Source of the DNA: Sordariomycetes sp. S80-01Y
Lineage: Eukaryota; Ascomycota; Sordariomycetes
DNA: 64,000 bases
Reading direction: 5' to 3'
NCBI GenBank assembly: GCA_037042185.1
Contig: JAXQJY010000029.1
Location: 806,001-870,000, forward strand
Below the pieces are notes generated by a model. The model had not been told where the DNA came from and did not search any database. It saw only the letters and a program-made list of their open reading frames with translations. Made by a program: the position numbers and the translations under genes. Shown piece by piece: positions 43,379 to 56,120 of this stretch (within the stretch, counting starts at the first letter, position 1; every line of letters begins with the position of its first letter).

Positions 43379-44339
43379 ATTGGGTAGGCGGCTTTAAGGA
43401 GAACAATATAAATCAAGATCCTGTCTAGGTGCCAAGTCTTCAGACGATCTGGGTTGCTTGACAGGACGTTGAGAATCGATGTATTCTTCAGCGTCACCGC
43501 GCGGGCGTCCTACCTACTTATCGAACCCTCGAGCGAAGGCAAAGCTGCCCAATCACGAAATCAGTCCATCTATAATCTTAGGCCCCCAGTCCAGCCGTGC
43601 CATAGCCCCAATCATTGCTTCAACTTCATGAAAAGTGTCAGCATGAAACCCACGAACCTCATGTCCCGGCCCCGAGGGCCCGACCAGAGAGGTGGGTCTC
43701 ACGGGCCCGAGGACGCGGAGGATCAGGAACAGGCAGGACCAGCGAATAACAACGAAGGCAAGATGTCAGTGCGATCCAGTATTTCATTTTGTTGTCTGCC
43801 GAGAAATATCAAACTATTGCAAGAACCATGTATGGCAGAGGGGCCAACTAAGCTGGGTCGAGTCTGTGATCTCACTTCACGCACCCGGACAGGAAACTAC
43901 ACGACGTCTATGGGACGACTACAAGCTCGATTCTGACAGCCGTCATGGTCCATGTAAGATGCGCGAAAGGTAGATGCAGAAGGTAGATGGAGAACGATGA
44001 GGGTGTGAGCCGGCGTGGGATGCCTGTTAGAATTCAATGCGCCGCCATTGGTATAGTAAACCATTCCCTAGTTAAAAACAGCCCGATACCAAAACGCCAA
44101 CCCTATCCTCCTGATGTCGCTAGTGTCTTCATCGCGTCGGGCGAAAGACGATACTCAACGCCGCCCTGGGTAATGAAGCAGGGCACCTGATGCTGTAGAA
44201 TGTTTACAGGTAAGAAAGAAGGCAAATGCAGTTCGTCGTAACGCTGGTTGTTCTCATGTCGATTTTTGTCGTGATCCCTTTTTCCGCCAAAGCATTCTCG
44301 TGAGGTAGGCGAGAGACTAGAAGCCCGGCGCTTCTTGTC
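43379..44339. other. Intergenic, no gene seen
   Basis: Promoter side of the RTA1-like gene and 3' side of the F-box/WD40 gene. The 160-codon frame at 43454-43936 overlaps a second similar-size frame and has no recognisable features. Confidence 0.4.
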
Positions 44340-47300
44340 TCAAGGCTCTTCCTCAATCATAGCTTGAACTTCGTCCTCGTTAAGGAGAATTCTCCGTCCA
44401 AGCTCCTCGGGAGGCTGCCCATCGCGAACGGCGCCGAAGTCCAAGATCTGGGTTTGTTAGCACGGTTCATTAGTCTTCAATGTAGGACGAACTCACTTCG
44501 ACATATGTCAGCGAATCACGCTGAACAGCCGCCACGCAACGACGGCCGTCGAATTTGACTTGCCAAACACCGCTTAGGTCGGTCAGGAGGTCCTGGACGC
44601 AGTCTCCGCTAGAAATATCCCACATTTTAACAGTCTTCTCACTGCCGCTGATAACCTTCGACCCGTCGTGCTGGAAGCAAGTGATCGCCCCCGTGTGCGC
44701 CATGAGCGTATTCTTACATCGACCATTCTCGGGGTCCCAGATACGAAGGGTCGAGTCAGCTGCAGCTGAAACCAAGCGCTCGTCACGAAGATCCAGCAGG
44801 CCAACAAGGAGACTGTGGCCCTCTAAAGTGTAGAGACAGGTGCCGGTGTTGAGATCCCAAATCTTGACGAGCGAGTCCATCGATCCGGAGATGCAGCGGT
44901 TCCGCTCATGGTCCAAAACCACAGAATAAACCTTCTGTGAGTGACCATGCAGCACATGAAGACATTCTCCGGTGGAGATACGCCAAACGCGCACTACGCT
45001 GTCGTAGGACCCGCTCACGAGAGTGTCGCCGTGAGCTGAGATGGCTCGAACGGAATGTGTGTGGCCATGCAGAGCCCTGATAAAATAGGGGCACTCTGCT
45101 TCCGAAGATGGCTGTCCAGTTGGGGCGTACCGCTTGTTGCCAATTTCAGGGAGACGCCATACGCGGAGTTGACTGTCGCGGGAGCCAGTGATGATCAAGG
45201 GCTTCTCGGGTTGCATTATCGGCCTTCCGTTTGGACTTGTTCCTGTCTGGGTCGGCTGGAGAATCTGGAGGCAACGGACAGTGCTAGTGTGGCCGTAAAA
45301 GACCTGCTGGCAGATTCCCTTCTCGATGTCCCAGACGCGGACGGACCTGTCAGTCGAACCGGAGACGAGGATATTGCCTTCGTACTGCAAGGCCCAGACT
45401 CCACCATCGTGCCCAGTGAGCTTATTACGAAGCTTGCCCGTCTTGGTGTCGTAGACATGGATAAAGGTATCGTCGCTGCCGGTGATAATCTTGTCCTCGT
45501 CAAATTGAAGGCAGGTAATCACGTGCCTGGGGTGGGCGGCGAAGGCGACGTGAGCTGGCTTGACCTTGCCACTTGTCCAGCTCTGGCGAATCATGTAGTG
45601 ACGGCGGTAAAGAGACTTGAACAGGTGAAGCTGACGAAGACTTGGGAGACCCAAATGAGGATCAGGCACTGAGGTCGTCGCGGCCATGGCAGCAGACAGT
45701 GGGCCTGCGCTCTTGTTCTGCTTGACCTCGACATCGGCCTTGCTGTCGCGAAACTGGGCCTCTTGGGCGCTGGCCCGACGTTTCGTTCGCTCTGACCCGT
45801 ACGTAATTAGACCGCGCTTGCGCTTCGATGTTCGGGTCTTGGGTGTCGTTTCGTTTCGCAACGGACGAATGAGTTCTTGTTCCGAAGACTTGAGGCGATT
45901 GATCATACTTAGGTCCTTCTCGAACCCAGTTGCGCCGACGGGATCCTGCCAGCCCCAGCCTTGGGCGATAGCCTTGGCCAGCTCGCCAGCGGGCAGAACA
46001 AATCCGTCTCGATCGAAAAGTTCCTTCCACCCAGTTTCGTTCATGTCCACAATGGTGCGCCAATGTTTTGAAACTTGTGCGGCGCGGCACAGGTCGCGGT
46101 GGTCGAGGTAGGATAGAATGTGGTAGCTGAGTTCTAGAGGTAGTTCTGAAAAGAAGTCACACTTCAATGCTGGGTTGACAGCGTTCGCAACCACCCGCAG
46201 AGTTGGTCGAGCGCAACGCCGCAAAAATTGGTACATCATGTAGGCCTGCATATCCGGCATCATGGAGTCGAATGCTGCAAGTAGCCTCTGCGCATCCATG
46301 GACTGGGAAGTGTCGCCGGGCGTCGATTGGCGGCGCGCCAGCGCCCGGGAGTCTGATGTTTCAGCACCAATCAGGCTCAGTGCCATGGCATTCGCATCCA
46401 TATCTTGACCATCATCCACCCAACCACTCAGGCCGGACGTCGCAGTTTGGAAGCTCGATTCGCCATTGTCCTCGTCCTGGAGGTTGGAGTGGCTCTGAGC
46501 AGCCGCCAGAGTCGGAGACAGCCGCGGGCTAGGAAGGCTGGCGTCCTGTGCGGCCACCACATCGATGCTTGGACGGGGCTGATGCAGCACTGAGCGGGCT
46601 GCAAAGGAAGGCAGATTATCGGTGCTGAAAGGCTCTACATCGGCATCCGTAATTGGCGGGGTGGCCACGTTACTACCAAACACGGTTTGCGTGTCGCTAC
46701 CAGCAGGACTCGTCTGGCGGTTCCGGGCCGCGAGGCTGGGTGAGGGATCTTGAATGTTCTGGGTTCGTTGGAGCGAGACGCGAGGGCGAGAAGCAAGTTC
46801 GTGGTCTTGGCCGCGTTCGACGCGTTCGGAGGCTTCAGGGGTGGCTAAGCACGCAGAAGCCGATCGCTGGCTTGCATCCCGACAGTTGCTTCCGCTGTCC
46901 GATGCTTGAGACCCGCCTCGTGCCAATGTTCTTCTAAGTTTGCTAGCAACCACATTCGCATGGCTGTTTCGGTCGCGCGGTTTGATTGATGGTTCCGTTG
47001 CAGTTGTAAACAGGCCACCTGATTTAGCAGTGCGAGAACGGCGAGGATACGTTTCGGATGGTGATCGTGACGATCCGCGTGATGCACGTTTCGAGTCGGT
47101 CAGGTCGTGCTGGGAAGGGTTCGCTGTGTCCATTGGCGTGTCATCGGGGCTGACATCCTTGATCTGCCGCAAACGCTTCTTCTTGTCAGCGAAACCGGAT
47201 GATATACTCGGACAAGGAGGGTCGCAAACATTCTGGTCCTCGTCTTGCTTGATAAACGATACACTTGGCCTTTGCTCCGTGGTAATGTTGAAGCTGAGCA

Positions 47301-47562
47301 GTTCTGGAGGAGTGGGCTTCTTGGCCAACGGGTACTCTCTCGCGTCCAACTCTTCTAAAGGCGTGGGTGCTCCATCGAACGAGTGTGGGAACTTCCTCGT
47401 CAGGCGTGTCGTAGTGGTGACGGTCTTAGTCTCAACACATTCGCTGACCTCGAGGAAATGGGCATCGTCCTGGTCGGGCTCGGTGATGTTGACCCTGACC
47501 GTCTTTGAAGGGGTCGTGGCCTGTTGCATCTCCCCGCCCAGGCTCGTTGGTGAAGGCGTCAT
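44340..47562 (-). CDS. F-box/WD40 protein, Cdc4/Pop1-like SCF substrate receptor
   Basis: Exons 47562-44497 and 44447-44340 join to 1057 aa; reading through the 49-bp intron would stop after VSSSYIED, whereas the spliced end is LRRRILLNEDEV-like and acidic (EEEP). The N-terminal 450 residues are Ser/Pro-rich and disordered. The F-box is at about 470-515 (SELPLELSYHILSYLDHRDL), a linker follows, and seven or eight WD40 repeats run from about 679 to 1015 with motifs such as ITGSDDTFIHVYD, VSGSTDRSVRVWD and ISGSMDSLVKIWD. By family knowledge this is the substrate adaptor of an SCF ubiquitin ligase that recognises phosphorylated degrons of cell-cycle regulators. It acts in the nucleus. Housekeeping gene. 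Confidence 0.92.
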
Positions 47563-48947
47563 GGCTCAAGCAGCTCGATGGACGAAGCCGGTGGTCGGAG
47601 GGTAGTCGTTGAGGTTGATCAGACTGTGCTGTTCCACGCAATAACCGATGGGCAGCGGGTGATGGCGTCGCTGGAGGAACGCTGGGATGGGAAAGAGAAT
47701 CGCTGGCCAACCAAGGATGAACGACAAGCCGACGTGAGGCGGTGATAAGATCACCTCCTACGCGGAATGGCGATGGTCTGACCCAGGCTGGCACGGGAGA
47801 GGAGGCGGCTAGAATGGAAACACGCAGTGGACCAAGTGACACCAGCGTAGGTGCAGTGTGAAAAGAGAGTACACGGTTCTCTTTAAGAAGAACAGTCGTC
47901 GGCGCTGGGTCGGATCCTCTGGCGGCGTCGGTCCCAGGAGGTATCGGTGGTTGGCGGTGGGAGGATGGGAGTGCGGAACAGAGGAGGTCAGTAGAGCGAG
48001 CAGCCCGACGAGACGAGACATTCGTGGATTCCGCTTGCTGAAGCGGAGGTGTTGGCTCTTGCGCGCCCGCGCCACAGCGGCCACGGACCCACATGTACGC
48101 TGCAGTGGCATCAGCACTGGCACCAACAGTGTCACAGGCATTGCCGCTGGCTTACATGTGGCTGGTGCGTCCCTTGTCTGCAGGTGGTCTCAATACAACG
48201 TCGTAGTTGCTTCTTTGGGAATCACCGTCGGAAAAGATTTCGGGTCCAGGTGCGAGACGCTGCATTGCCGACGTCGTCTAGTCTAGATAGGTGCTCATAT
48301 AGTACACCGAGTGCCAAAGATAACGTGATTTTGACTCTGTTCGACGCCTAACCCCTTCATGAATATGCTCTACCTACAAGTTTCGGCAATTGACATCTAA
48401 CAGAAAAGAGCACGTCTTTTGCCGCCTGGCAGACAACACGATACTCAAGTCACACCGAAACGCATCGACAAACCTCATCTCACTCTGTCAAGCCGCGACG
48501 ACTTCTCTCTTGTCAGGGAATTTCTGTACTCATTCCATGCTTCAGCGCAGATTGCCGATAAACTAAGTCAGGTATTTCGCCACGCGACCATCGAAGTCTC
48601 GAGCCGCCCTTCGTCATCCACGTGACGCAGCAATACGCGGCCCCGCCCCGACAAAAAGGTTCGGGGCCTCCCTCAGATTCGGCGTGAAAAATGCTTTCGG
48701 CCCTGAGACTACGCAGTATGGCCTCGCCAGCCGTCCCCACATTCCGGACGAGGCTGCGGAGAGCCCGGTTCGCGAGTCAAGGCTGTGTTGGGTCTACCAC
48801 GTTCAAGCACGTGGGCATCACGTCTCAGGACGACAGTCTGTGGGAGGAACGAGCACCGTCGTAACTTCATTAGGGTCAAATCCACAGATGCTTGTAAGCG
48901 GAAGGACAATATAATATGGCTGCTGGCGTGCGTTCCTTTTCAGCTTT
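47563..48947. other. 1.4-kb intergenic region
   Basis: It holds the long 5' region of the F-box/WD40 gene, with pyrimidine-rich minus-strand text typical of a long leader, and the 3' side of the modin-like gene. Frames of 140 codons or so (47858-48286; 47432-48094 overlapping the gene start) have no family features. Confidence 0.45.
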
Positions 48948-51164
48948 TCAAGCCACGTAGACCGGCATACGACTGCCCAAAAGCTCACTCTTTGGGACCT
49001 GGACGTCGAGCTTATTGAAGTCGTGGAGCATCAACCAGCAAATCATCCTGAAGACCAACGTACACCAAATATCGTCATAGTACGCCGGCTCGTCCACTAG
49101 TGACAGCTTAGCTGCAACGTCTTCGTCGTCCGTATTGACATCGCTTGCGTTGTCGAGCTTGGCGTCAGCGTCAAGAGGTACGGTCCCGTTCGCCCTAGGG
49201 GGGACAAGCAACGGCGATAATCTCCCATCCCTGGTCGGTGCCGCGGTGGGGGACTGAGCACTGTGCGCGCTGTTTGAAGAGGCACCGCTTGCTCGTCGTT
49301 CGGGGCCAGATGCTATTATAAGACTTGCTCTTCGGCTATGTTCGGTCGGGGATGTAAGACTCGCCCGACGATCATCGGCTCTGGAAGCCTTCTCGACGAC
49401 TGTGCGGCGAATGGACTTGAAATAGAGCCTCATAAGCTCGAGCTGCCGGTCGTCTGGCCCTGCAATGTCCACGTCGTTGATACTCGGTCGAAACTTTGAT
49501 CGATCTCGCGCCCGATGCAAGGCAGGAGAGTGCGACCGCGAACGAGTTCGTTCCCATTGAGGCACTGCGAGCTTGGTGGTGGCCGTGTACTGCTCCCCCG
49601 GTTCATTGAGCAGCATGAGGACCTCCTGGATATGCAAACGAAGCACGTCTTGGACCTTTCGTCGACGCGCCTTTTGATCATCTGTCTCCTTTGGACTGAG
49701 GCCGGGTTGATCGGTTATGGGAGTTGGTGGTGGAGAATTGCGCGGCACTTTCTTCCTCCTCGTAAGGATCTCATCAGCGTCTTCAAGGGCGTCGTGCAGC
49801 GCCCGAAAACGGCGCAGTACCTGAACGTTGCCTTCTCCCTTGCAATCGCAGATGTTTCGGATATGCCGCTTGAGTCTGTTTACGATTGTCTTATTCCTTT
49901 CTGAGTCGCTACGACTTTGGAGTAGAAGCGATTGGAAGGACTCTAGCATGCCGATGAGCGAAACAGAGCGGATATCCCAGCGGTCAGGGGTGGGGTTCGG
50001 TATGTAGGTAAAGTATCCGTCCTTGATGTGTAGGGTCTTGCAGAGCATGCCGAGGAGCTCGAATGAAAAGGGGAAGAGATGCGAAGTACGGTGTCCGTCT
50101 TCCTGGTAGAGCTTGACGGTGTTGTTGTTGCACCCAATCATGATCAGTGTCTCGGCGATCTCCCCTCTGGTGGCCATCTGCAAGGTACTTAGGTCTTCTA
50201 GGTCGATCGGTATACATAACCGTCGCTTATCCTCGATTGATCGGTATATCGTTGGCACCCAGCCAAAGCACAGCTCCTTAATCTCATCTACCGGGATGAC
50301 TCTCTTCTTTCCAAAGCTCCATAGACCGTTCACCTGGAATGTGAACATCAGGCCGAGGTCGCTGACACGCTCGCCTAGAACCATGAAGCCGTTTCCCTCG
50401 GCGCGATAGCGGTCATTCTTGCGGTTGAACTCCTTCCAGTATATACCCAGTGCTGCGAGGAGCTCCACAAGATGACACATTGTGGTGGTGGCGTATGGCC
50501 TCGAGATGTTGGCTGGTATTGTGTCCCAGCTCTTCTCCTTGCGTTGCATGGCCACAACCAAGGTATGCGCATCTTCCAGCTTAGGAGGATCTGAGGGTAG
50601 ATCATATCGTGCGAACGTCGAGCCGTCCTCTGGTGGCTGCTCTTTCGGATAGTAGAATTGGCGCTGGTGCCAAAGCTTCGACTCAAGCTCCATCCACTGC
50701 ACGGCGGACAGTAGGACCATCCAAGACGCCCGCTCGTTATCCGAGGTGTGTACCTTTTTCTTCTCGAGCAGCGTATTCAAATCGTCCATACCATCCTGCC
50801 AGATCTCCTCGAGACCATCTCTCTGATTCATGCTGAACGTCGTCCATCCCTCCGAGAGACTCTTATCCGTCCCCACCAGCTTGTACAGCTCCGCATCCTT
50901 GACCGGCTTCTTGTCGTTTGATGGCGGACAGAGAAAAATGACCGGTGCCTCGAATTGTACCTCGTATCGTAGCTCGTCGAGAGAGAATGCTCGTCTCTTC
51001 TCCTTTGCCCATCGTCCCATGACCTTCTCGTTGCACTGCGAGTAGCCACGCGCCGAAGCCAGGTATTGTTGCAGACATTGCATAAACGTTGCGCCAAAGG
51101 CGATCAACGATACAACCAGCGCGATCGAAGCGACAATGATCTCGGACTCGTCCGTGCCGGCCAT
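48948..51164 (-). CDS. Modin-like fungal membrane-anchored protein
   Basis: Single exon, 738 aa from MAGTDESEIIVASIAL. A further 33 codons upstream are open but low in quality, and this Met gives a direct run into the one membrane span (about residues 8-27). The rest is soluble: a conserved region (LRYEVQFEAPVIFLCPPSN, LVELLAALGIYWKEFN, FQVNGLWSFGKKRVIPVDE) and a Ser/Arg-rich variable tail with PPTPITDQP. The opening, the membrane span and the EAPVIFLCPP text recall proteins annotated as modin after Podospora anserina, where a modin was linked to modification of vegetative incompatibility; this is from memory of the family and not verified. No enzyme motif is seen. Confidence 0.7.
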   Translation of the reverse strand: MAGTDESEIIVASIALVVSLIAFGATFMQCLQQYLASARGYSQCNEKVMGRWAKEKRRAFSLDELRYEVQFEAPVIFLCPPSNDKKPVKDAELYKLVGTDKSLSEGWTTFSMNQRDGLEEIWQDGMDDLNTLLEKKKVHTSDNERASWMVLLSAVQWMELESKLWHQRQFYYPKEQPPEDGSTFARYDLPSDPPKLEDAHTLVVAMQRKEKSWDTIPANISRPYATTTMCHLVELLAALGIYWKEFNRKNDRYRAEGNGFMVLGERVSDLGLMFTFQVNGLWSFGKKRVIPVDEIKELCFGWVPTIYRSIEDKRRLCIPIDLEDLSTLQMATRGEIAETLIMIGCNNNTVKLYQEDGHRTSHLFPFSFELLGMLCKTLHIKDGYFTYIPNPTPDRWDIRSVSLIGMLESFQSLLLQSRSDSERNKTIVNRLKRHIRNICDCKGEGNVQVLRRFRALHDALEDADEILTRRKKVPRNSPPPTPITDQPGLSPKETDDQKARRRKVQDVLRLHIQEVLMLLNEPGEQYTATTKLAVPQWERTRSRSHSPALHRARDRSKFRPSINDVDIAGPDDRQLELMRLYFKSIRRTVVEKASRADDRRASLTSPTEHSRRASLIIASGPERRASGASSNSAHSAQSPTAAPTRDGRLSPLLVPPRANGTVPLDADAKLDNASDVNTDDEDVAAKLSLVDEPAYYDDIWCTLVFRMICWLMLHDFNKLDVQVPKSELLGSRMPVYVA

Positions 51165-51771
51165 CGCCGCTCGTGGCGTTTGATGTCGATGCCAACACGC
51201 CTTTAGCAGCGTAGCTCGCGTCGAAGGGAGTTCGGTCGGTTCGGGGTATGAAGGGGCGAGCAAGTCGTGCCAGCTCGCGGTTGAACTGCGCTCATCGTTT
51301 TGTGCACGCCGAAGACAGTCCTGTCAAACAGCTGACATCCCGAGTCAAGGTAGTAAGTCTGCTGGCCCGGGGAAATGCATTTTGGGGATCTGCGGTCGGA
51401 CGGGCGGCGGCGAAGCACCGCGCCTGGTGCAGCGCTATTCGGCTGTGCAGCTCCCTGCAGGGGTCGGCCAGACCCAGTCCTATTGGCTCACAAGGCCATC
51501 TTCGCCTTGCGACGTACAAGACAGTCGCGATGTGCTGATACGTGCATACGACACATTGGTAGATTGTGAATATGGTCAGAAAGATGGTCGTGCAATTCGC
51601 GGTGGGTAAAGGAAGGTCGTGGAAAGTGGTATTCCCGCCCGTGAACCAAGTCGATGCGACCCGCTTTTGCTCAAGCCCCTTGAAAAAGGGGCAAAGCGCA
51701 ATGGGCTTCCGGCTTGAGTTTATATATTCAATGGATTCAGTTCATCTGTCTTACTGAAGCCATTGCATAAT
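51165..51771. other. Intergenic, no gene seen
   Basis: About 600 bp: the promoter of the modin-like gene and the 3' end of the F-box gene on the same strand. The overlapping short plus-strand frames are not supported. Confidence 0.45.
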
Positions 51772-54700
51772 CTATTCATCAGCGTCTCTGACCCTCGCCA
51801 GGGCTTGGAAAGCCTGGACGATGTGATCCTCCCTCGTCACAGCCCTCCCGTTCGTCCCCGCAAAGAACTTCACGCCGACAGCCTTATCCCCTCCCTCCCC
51901 GAATTCAATCTCTTGTACTTCCTCGTCGTCAACTTGGTGTCCCCAGTAGCCCCATACGGGGCTTGGCGTGCCATCCTCTGCCACGAACTGGATTGCTGTC
52001 ACGGCCTTCCCTTCTGCGCCTTCTAAAGCTTTTCTGTTGCCTAGTCTAGACGGCTTGGCCAAGAAAATGCGAAGCACCGCGATGTGGTTTCCTTCTACAC
52101 TCCATTCGTGATGCTGGTAGTGAGGTTCTCTGTCAATTTCTTCTTCGATCTTTTCTCCAGCGAGCCGGCACCAGCACCAGCGCTGACCGTCTTGCGACGA
52201 AAGCTGATGAGTCCAAGGTCCAAAGTCGCTTGGCCCAATGGCTGCTTCATTTTTCTCTGCATCTGCGTAGGAAAGCTCAATGCCGACCAGAGGGATTTGA
52301 TTGGTGTTGAGACTGTGAACCATTGTCACTCGGAGTGTTTTCACAGGCCGACTGAAGTCCAGCCAGCTCAGCAAGTTGCAATCGTCTGGTACCGCTCTTT
52401 CTTGACTTGATAGGGTCCTTGTTTTCTGCCATGCTCCAATAACTGCGCCCTCAGTTTGGAGATCTGACGGTGGCGTCCTGGGCTCCCACACCAAGCCGCC
52501 GGTTTTACCCGCAATGTCTGTGAAGACCGTCTGAACCAAGTGTCTGTGATACAAACCGCCAACGGAGTCAAGACTGGCTTGGGCAGAGTCTCTATTTTTC
52601 CAGAAACCGAAGATCCCGCATGTGAGATTTGGCGGCGCTTCATTCAAGCTGTCCATTTCATTGCACAGCTGCTTCTCACTATCGTCCGGCTGGCCTATAA
52701 CAAGCTGACGGCCATGAGTTGTAGTGATACGGATGCTGCTCACAATGTGGTGCCTGCAGATGTGGACCGTAGCAAGTTTCTCTCCGCCTTTGCCATTAAT
52801 GGTCAGAACTTTCATGGCTTGACGCTTGGGTCCGATGGCCCGTGTCGGACGACTCGCAAAGCGCAATTCGAAGCCACCAAATTCCACGTCGGCTGCGACA
52901 GCGACCAAATCTCCCTCGTCAGCCTGATTTTGCGGGAACAATAAAGCTTCGAACGGCGATGTCTCAACCCGCATATCGAACGACCAGTACCCATGGTATG
53001 GTTCAGTGGCTCGAAGATCAGGAGGTGGAAGCTCATTAACCCAGAGACATTTCGTAGTATGTAGGTTGTAGAGCTCTTCGTTATTGTTGTTATGATCCCA
53101 CACCCGCTCATGCCCTTTCCCGGCTCTCCACGCTTGATGATAGATCAGACCCAGTCGACAGAGCAGGTCCTCCTTCTTGGATGTGTGAAGGCGCAACCCG
53201 ACAACAAACTGATTTCTTGGAACGTGGATGAGACGTTTGCCGCCCTCGCCTGTGAAGCCTGCCTTTTGTGGTACTCCCTCCGTCGTGAGGACCTCTACGC
53301 CGACCGGGCGGCAGTTCCGACCTCCACGACAAGTGAAGATGAAACCGGTAAGCCATGCTGTATCAGGGATAGAAACCCTCTCATAGCGGTGAATACCTGA
53401 GTAATCGTACTGCAACGGATCCCGTCCGGTTTGTAAAGCCTTAATGCTGCTAATTTCGTCGTTCTTGTTGAAACACACCGTGATGTCGACAAGTCTCTCC
53501 AAAACGGAGTGAGGCGTGTCCAAGAGGGCGACAGTAGACATCCTTGAGTCTTTTGGCTCCGGGTCCGCCAAAACAGCGAGGCTCGTACTCCTTGTGTTCG
53601 CCAAAGACTCCGGCTCCCCAGCACGGTCAGTTTCCCTCAGAGCGAGGTTCTTGAGATAAGGCTTGGCGAACTGAGGCAGCATGAACTCCCAAATCCGTCG
53701 GCGGTTCGCAAGGCCGTGGATGACAGTTCTGGATAGCGGCCTACTAGCATGAAGCATCTTCCCGTAGACTCGCCGCCAGTCGACACTCACAGACGTCTTG
53801 TCTTCTTCTGGGAGGTCAAAGAGCCAAGGCATATCGCTGAGGATTCTTCGCCTCCAGAAGCGATTGCCGAGCTCCAGGTTACGCGCGACTCTTGAAGCCA
53901 GCCGAAAATCGCACAGACTCTTCACGCTGAGCGAAGAAGCAATGTTGACCAGGATCTCGGGAGCGAGACCAGCAAAGGGGTCCGGTTGACTTGGGTCCCG
54001 GGCCGCAATTTCGCTACTGGAACCCCGATCCATTCGAGGGAGATTGTTGAAGAAGGTGAGTAGCTCGGGAATGTGTAAAGGCGACATGATGAGCCACTCC
54101 GTTCCTTTGATAGTGCACCAATATTGTTCCATACACTCACCGACATCCCCATAAATGACCTCCCCAAGATACCTGTTGTGGCCTCCCTCTCCAGCAAGTG
54201 TCTTCATGGTTTCGTAGAAGACGTCGCTGTCGAGCTGGTCTCGGCCCAAATGCTTCAAGAGCATTTTCTGACAGGCTTCGTGAAAAGGCACCGTGAAGGG
54301 CGAATCGTTATAGCCTTCGTACCTTGACATGTTAGGGCGTGTTTAGAATTCGTAACACTCGGGGCTCACATTTCGAGACTGATATCTTCATCTCCGTGCA
54401 CAGCTCGATCCTCTTCCGGGAGTCTCACACTAGCGGACCCGTACTCGTCACTCCCGCATGGTCCCGAGATCCACCCTCTATGACTTTTTAGCTGGCTTGG
54501 TGTAGGATTTGGGAGTCAGGCCTACATTGGGGCATCCCTGGCGTAGATTTCAGGAATCTCAGAAACAACCTTAAAGTTTGATATCCATTCTAATCTCGGA
54601 TCCTCCATCGACGACAGGACAGCGGGATCGTAAACGTAAACGCTCTGCGGTTCACTTTCGGACTCCTGCTGTGTATCAGCCTTCGATTCTGGGGTTCGGC

Positions 54701-54808
54701 CAGGTTTCAAGATCTCACCTGCTCTGCGAGTCGTTGCTCTTCTTCGTCCCAGTATGGCCCACTCAAGGGCCCGCCGCAAATGGCGCAATAGTAATCCCAA
54801 CCGCCCAT
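51772..54808 (-). CDS. Fungal F-box protein of the MGGWDYYCAICGG family
   Basis: Exons 54808-54719, 54668-54526, 54477-54370 and 54322-51772 join to 963 aa; the three introns are 47-50 bp. The small 5' exons are easily missed: they give MGGWDYYCAICGG with a CxxC pair, an acidic stretch SVYVYDPAVLSS, and GPCGSDEYGSASV before the long last exon. The F-box follows (LAPEILVNIASSLSVKSL, about residue 225). The C-terminal half has repeated beta-rich text (GLIYHQAWRAGKGHERVWD, FGGFELRFAS, IGVELSYADAEKN-like) with Trp and Gly motifs. Such proteins are found across filamentous fungi and probably act as substrate receptors of SCF ligases; targets are unknown. Confidence 0.85.
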
Positions 54809-55986
54809 ATTGAACTAAGAACCTAGTTTCTCAGATCCGGCCGACCAGAGATGAAGTTCAAGGCGACCTCGCACCTAAGACTCAACGGCACAGTCGCACA
54901 GAGCGTGTAAACCCCACTCAGCCCGAGTCACTACTTGTTACTATCAGCGGCAACAATCTCGACGATAGTATTTGCGGGCGTCATAGGATAATCAGGTTCC
55001 TCAAATTGACCAGTAGGCTGATCAAAAATTCTGACTGATAGGCCGTATGATTACCTAGTGATCTGAGCAAGACGTGGGGATTTATCTACCGTGTTCGGGT
55101 GTTGAGTAGAAGTAGAGCTCGCATTGGAAGGTTTGGAAAGCTATTCCCATCGAGATATGAGTGAAGGAAAAGGATGACGACTGTGGCAGCTGAGCTGTGC
55201 TACTAAATAAGGTGACGATAATCCGTAGTCTGGCGAAGATATAACACAGAATCGCCACTGCGCTGGGGACAATTCAGTGCATAGCGGGGTTGTTCACGGT
55301 TTGTACCTGGCTGTATTTGTCGGTGTTTCTCCACCCGCTTGGCTACGGTGCCGCAAGGCAGCAGTGAGATGCATGACTCACGATTCGACGTGCCTTTAGT
55401 CACGGGGCTGATGTTATAACAACGTAGGCACACATGCATTGGTTCACGCCGCTCCCGGGCCGTATAAATATATAAGATGTCGACCGTAGCGTCTCGTAAT
55501 GCCCACTTTTGGTACAGGGTAGGGCAAAACAGCCCCTAGTAGCGTACCTTACGACACAGGGAAGAAGCTGCTTCGAATGTGTGGGAGGGTCGAGGAACGT
55601 GAGAGTCTTATCGTTACCCTCGGAATCTCAGAACCTACGACTTGTCATGTGATGGCGATGGTTTGCCGTCTGACAAGGCCCAACACGGAGACGAAGCACT
55701 GCAATTGTACTTGGTCTCTGCAGGGGCCCTCCAAATCGCCTCCGTGAAGTGCCAAAAGGATTTTTATACAAGTCGCCTTTGTCTTTCGCCTTGGCTGAAT
55801 GTCTCCTGTCTCGTGACCATTCCTCGTAAATGGAAGGAATAGTTTCTTTAGGCCGTGGCTTTAGGTGCTCCTTACTACAGAGGTGCTATTACCCACCGAC
55901 GTCGCACAGGTGCTCAAGTGCGAATATGGCGCCAAAAAGATGAAGAAGATTCCCCAGAATTGATGAAAAGGCCAAAAATGGGTTCC

Positions 55987-56005
55987 AAAAAAAAAAAAAA
56001 AAAAA
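55987..56005. repeat. Run of 19 A
   Basis: A homopolymer of 19 A lies 145 bp upstream of the monooxygenase start and 5 bp before an inverted repeat. Rigid dA:dT tracts often exclude nucleosomes in fungal promoters. The exact length may be a sequencing estimate. Confidence 0.8.
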
Positions 56006-56009
56006 GCTA

Positions 56010-56027
56010 ACGTTCTGATTAGAACGT
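56010..56027. promoter_or_regulatory. 18-bp inverted repeat, candidate operator
   Basis: ACGTTCT-GATT-AGAACGT: two perfect 7-bp arms around a 4-bp centre, placed between the A tract and the TATA box of the monooxygenase gene. The spacing and symmetry suit a dimeric regulator. Seen directly; role inferred. Confidence 0.45.
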
Positions 56028-56120
56028 ACAGTATTTTGTATATTGGGTGGAGTGACAAGGATGTAAAGTCGGCGTAAAGCCACCGAGTCCCACTCGGAGG
56101 TCACGTACCCGATCGAATCC

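Larger units (their letters stand above)
54809..56120. other. 1.3-kb intergenic region, left border of the aminochorismate cluster
   Basis: Promoter of the F-box gene on the left and of the monooxygenase on the right; no gene between. It includes a 19-nt A tract and an 18-bp inverted repeat, listed separately. TATAAATATATAA near 55462-55474 looks like a TATA box, but I find no exon after it. Confidence 0.5.
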
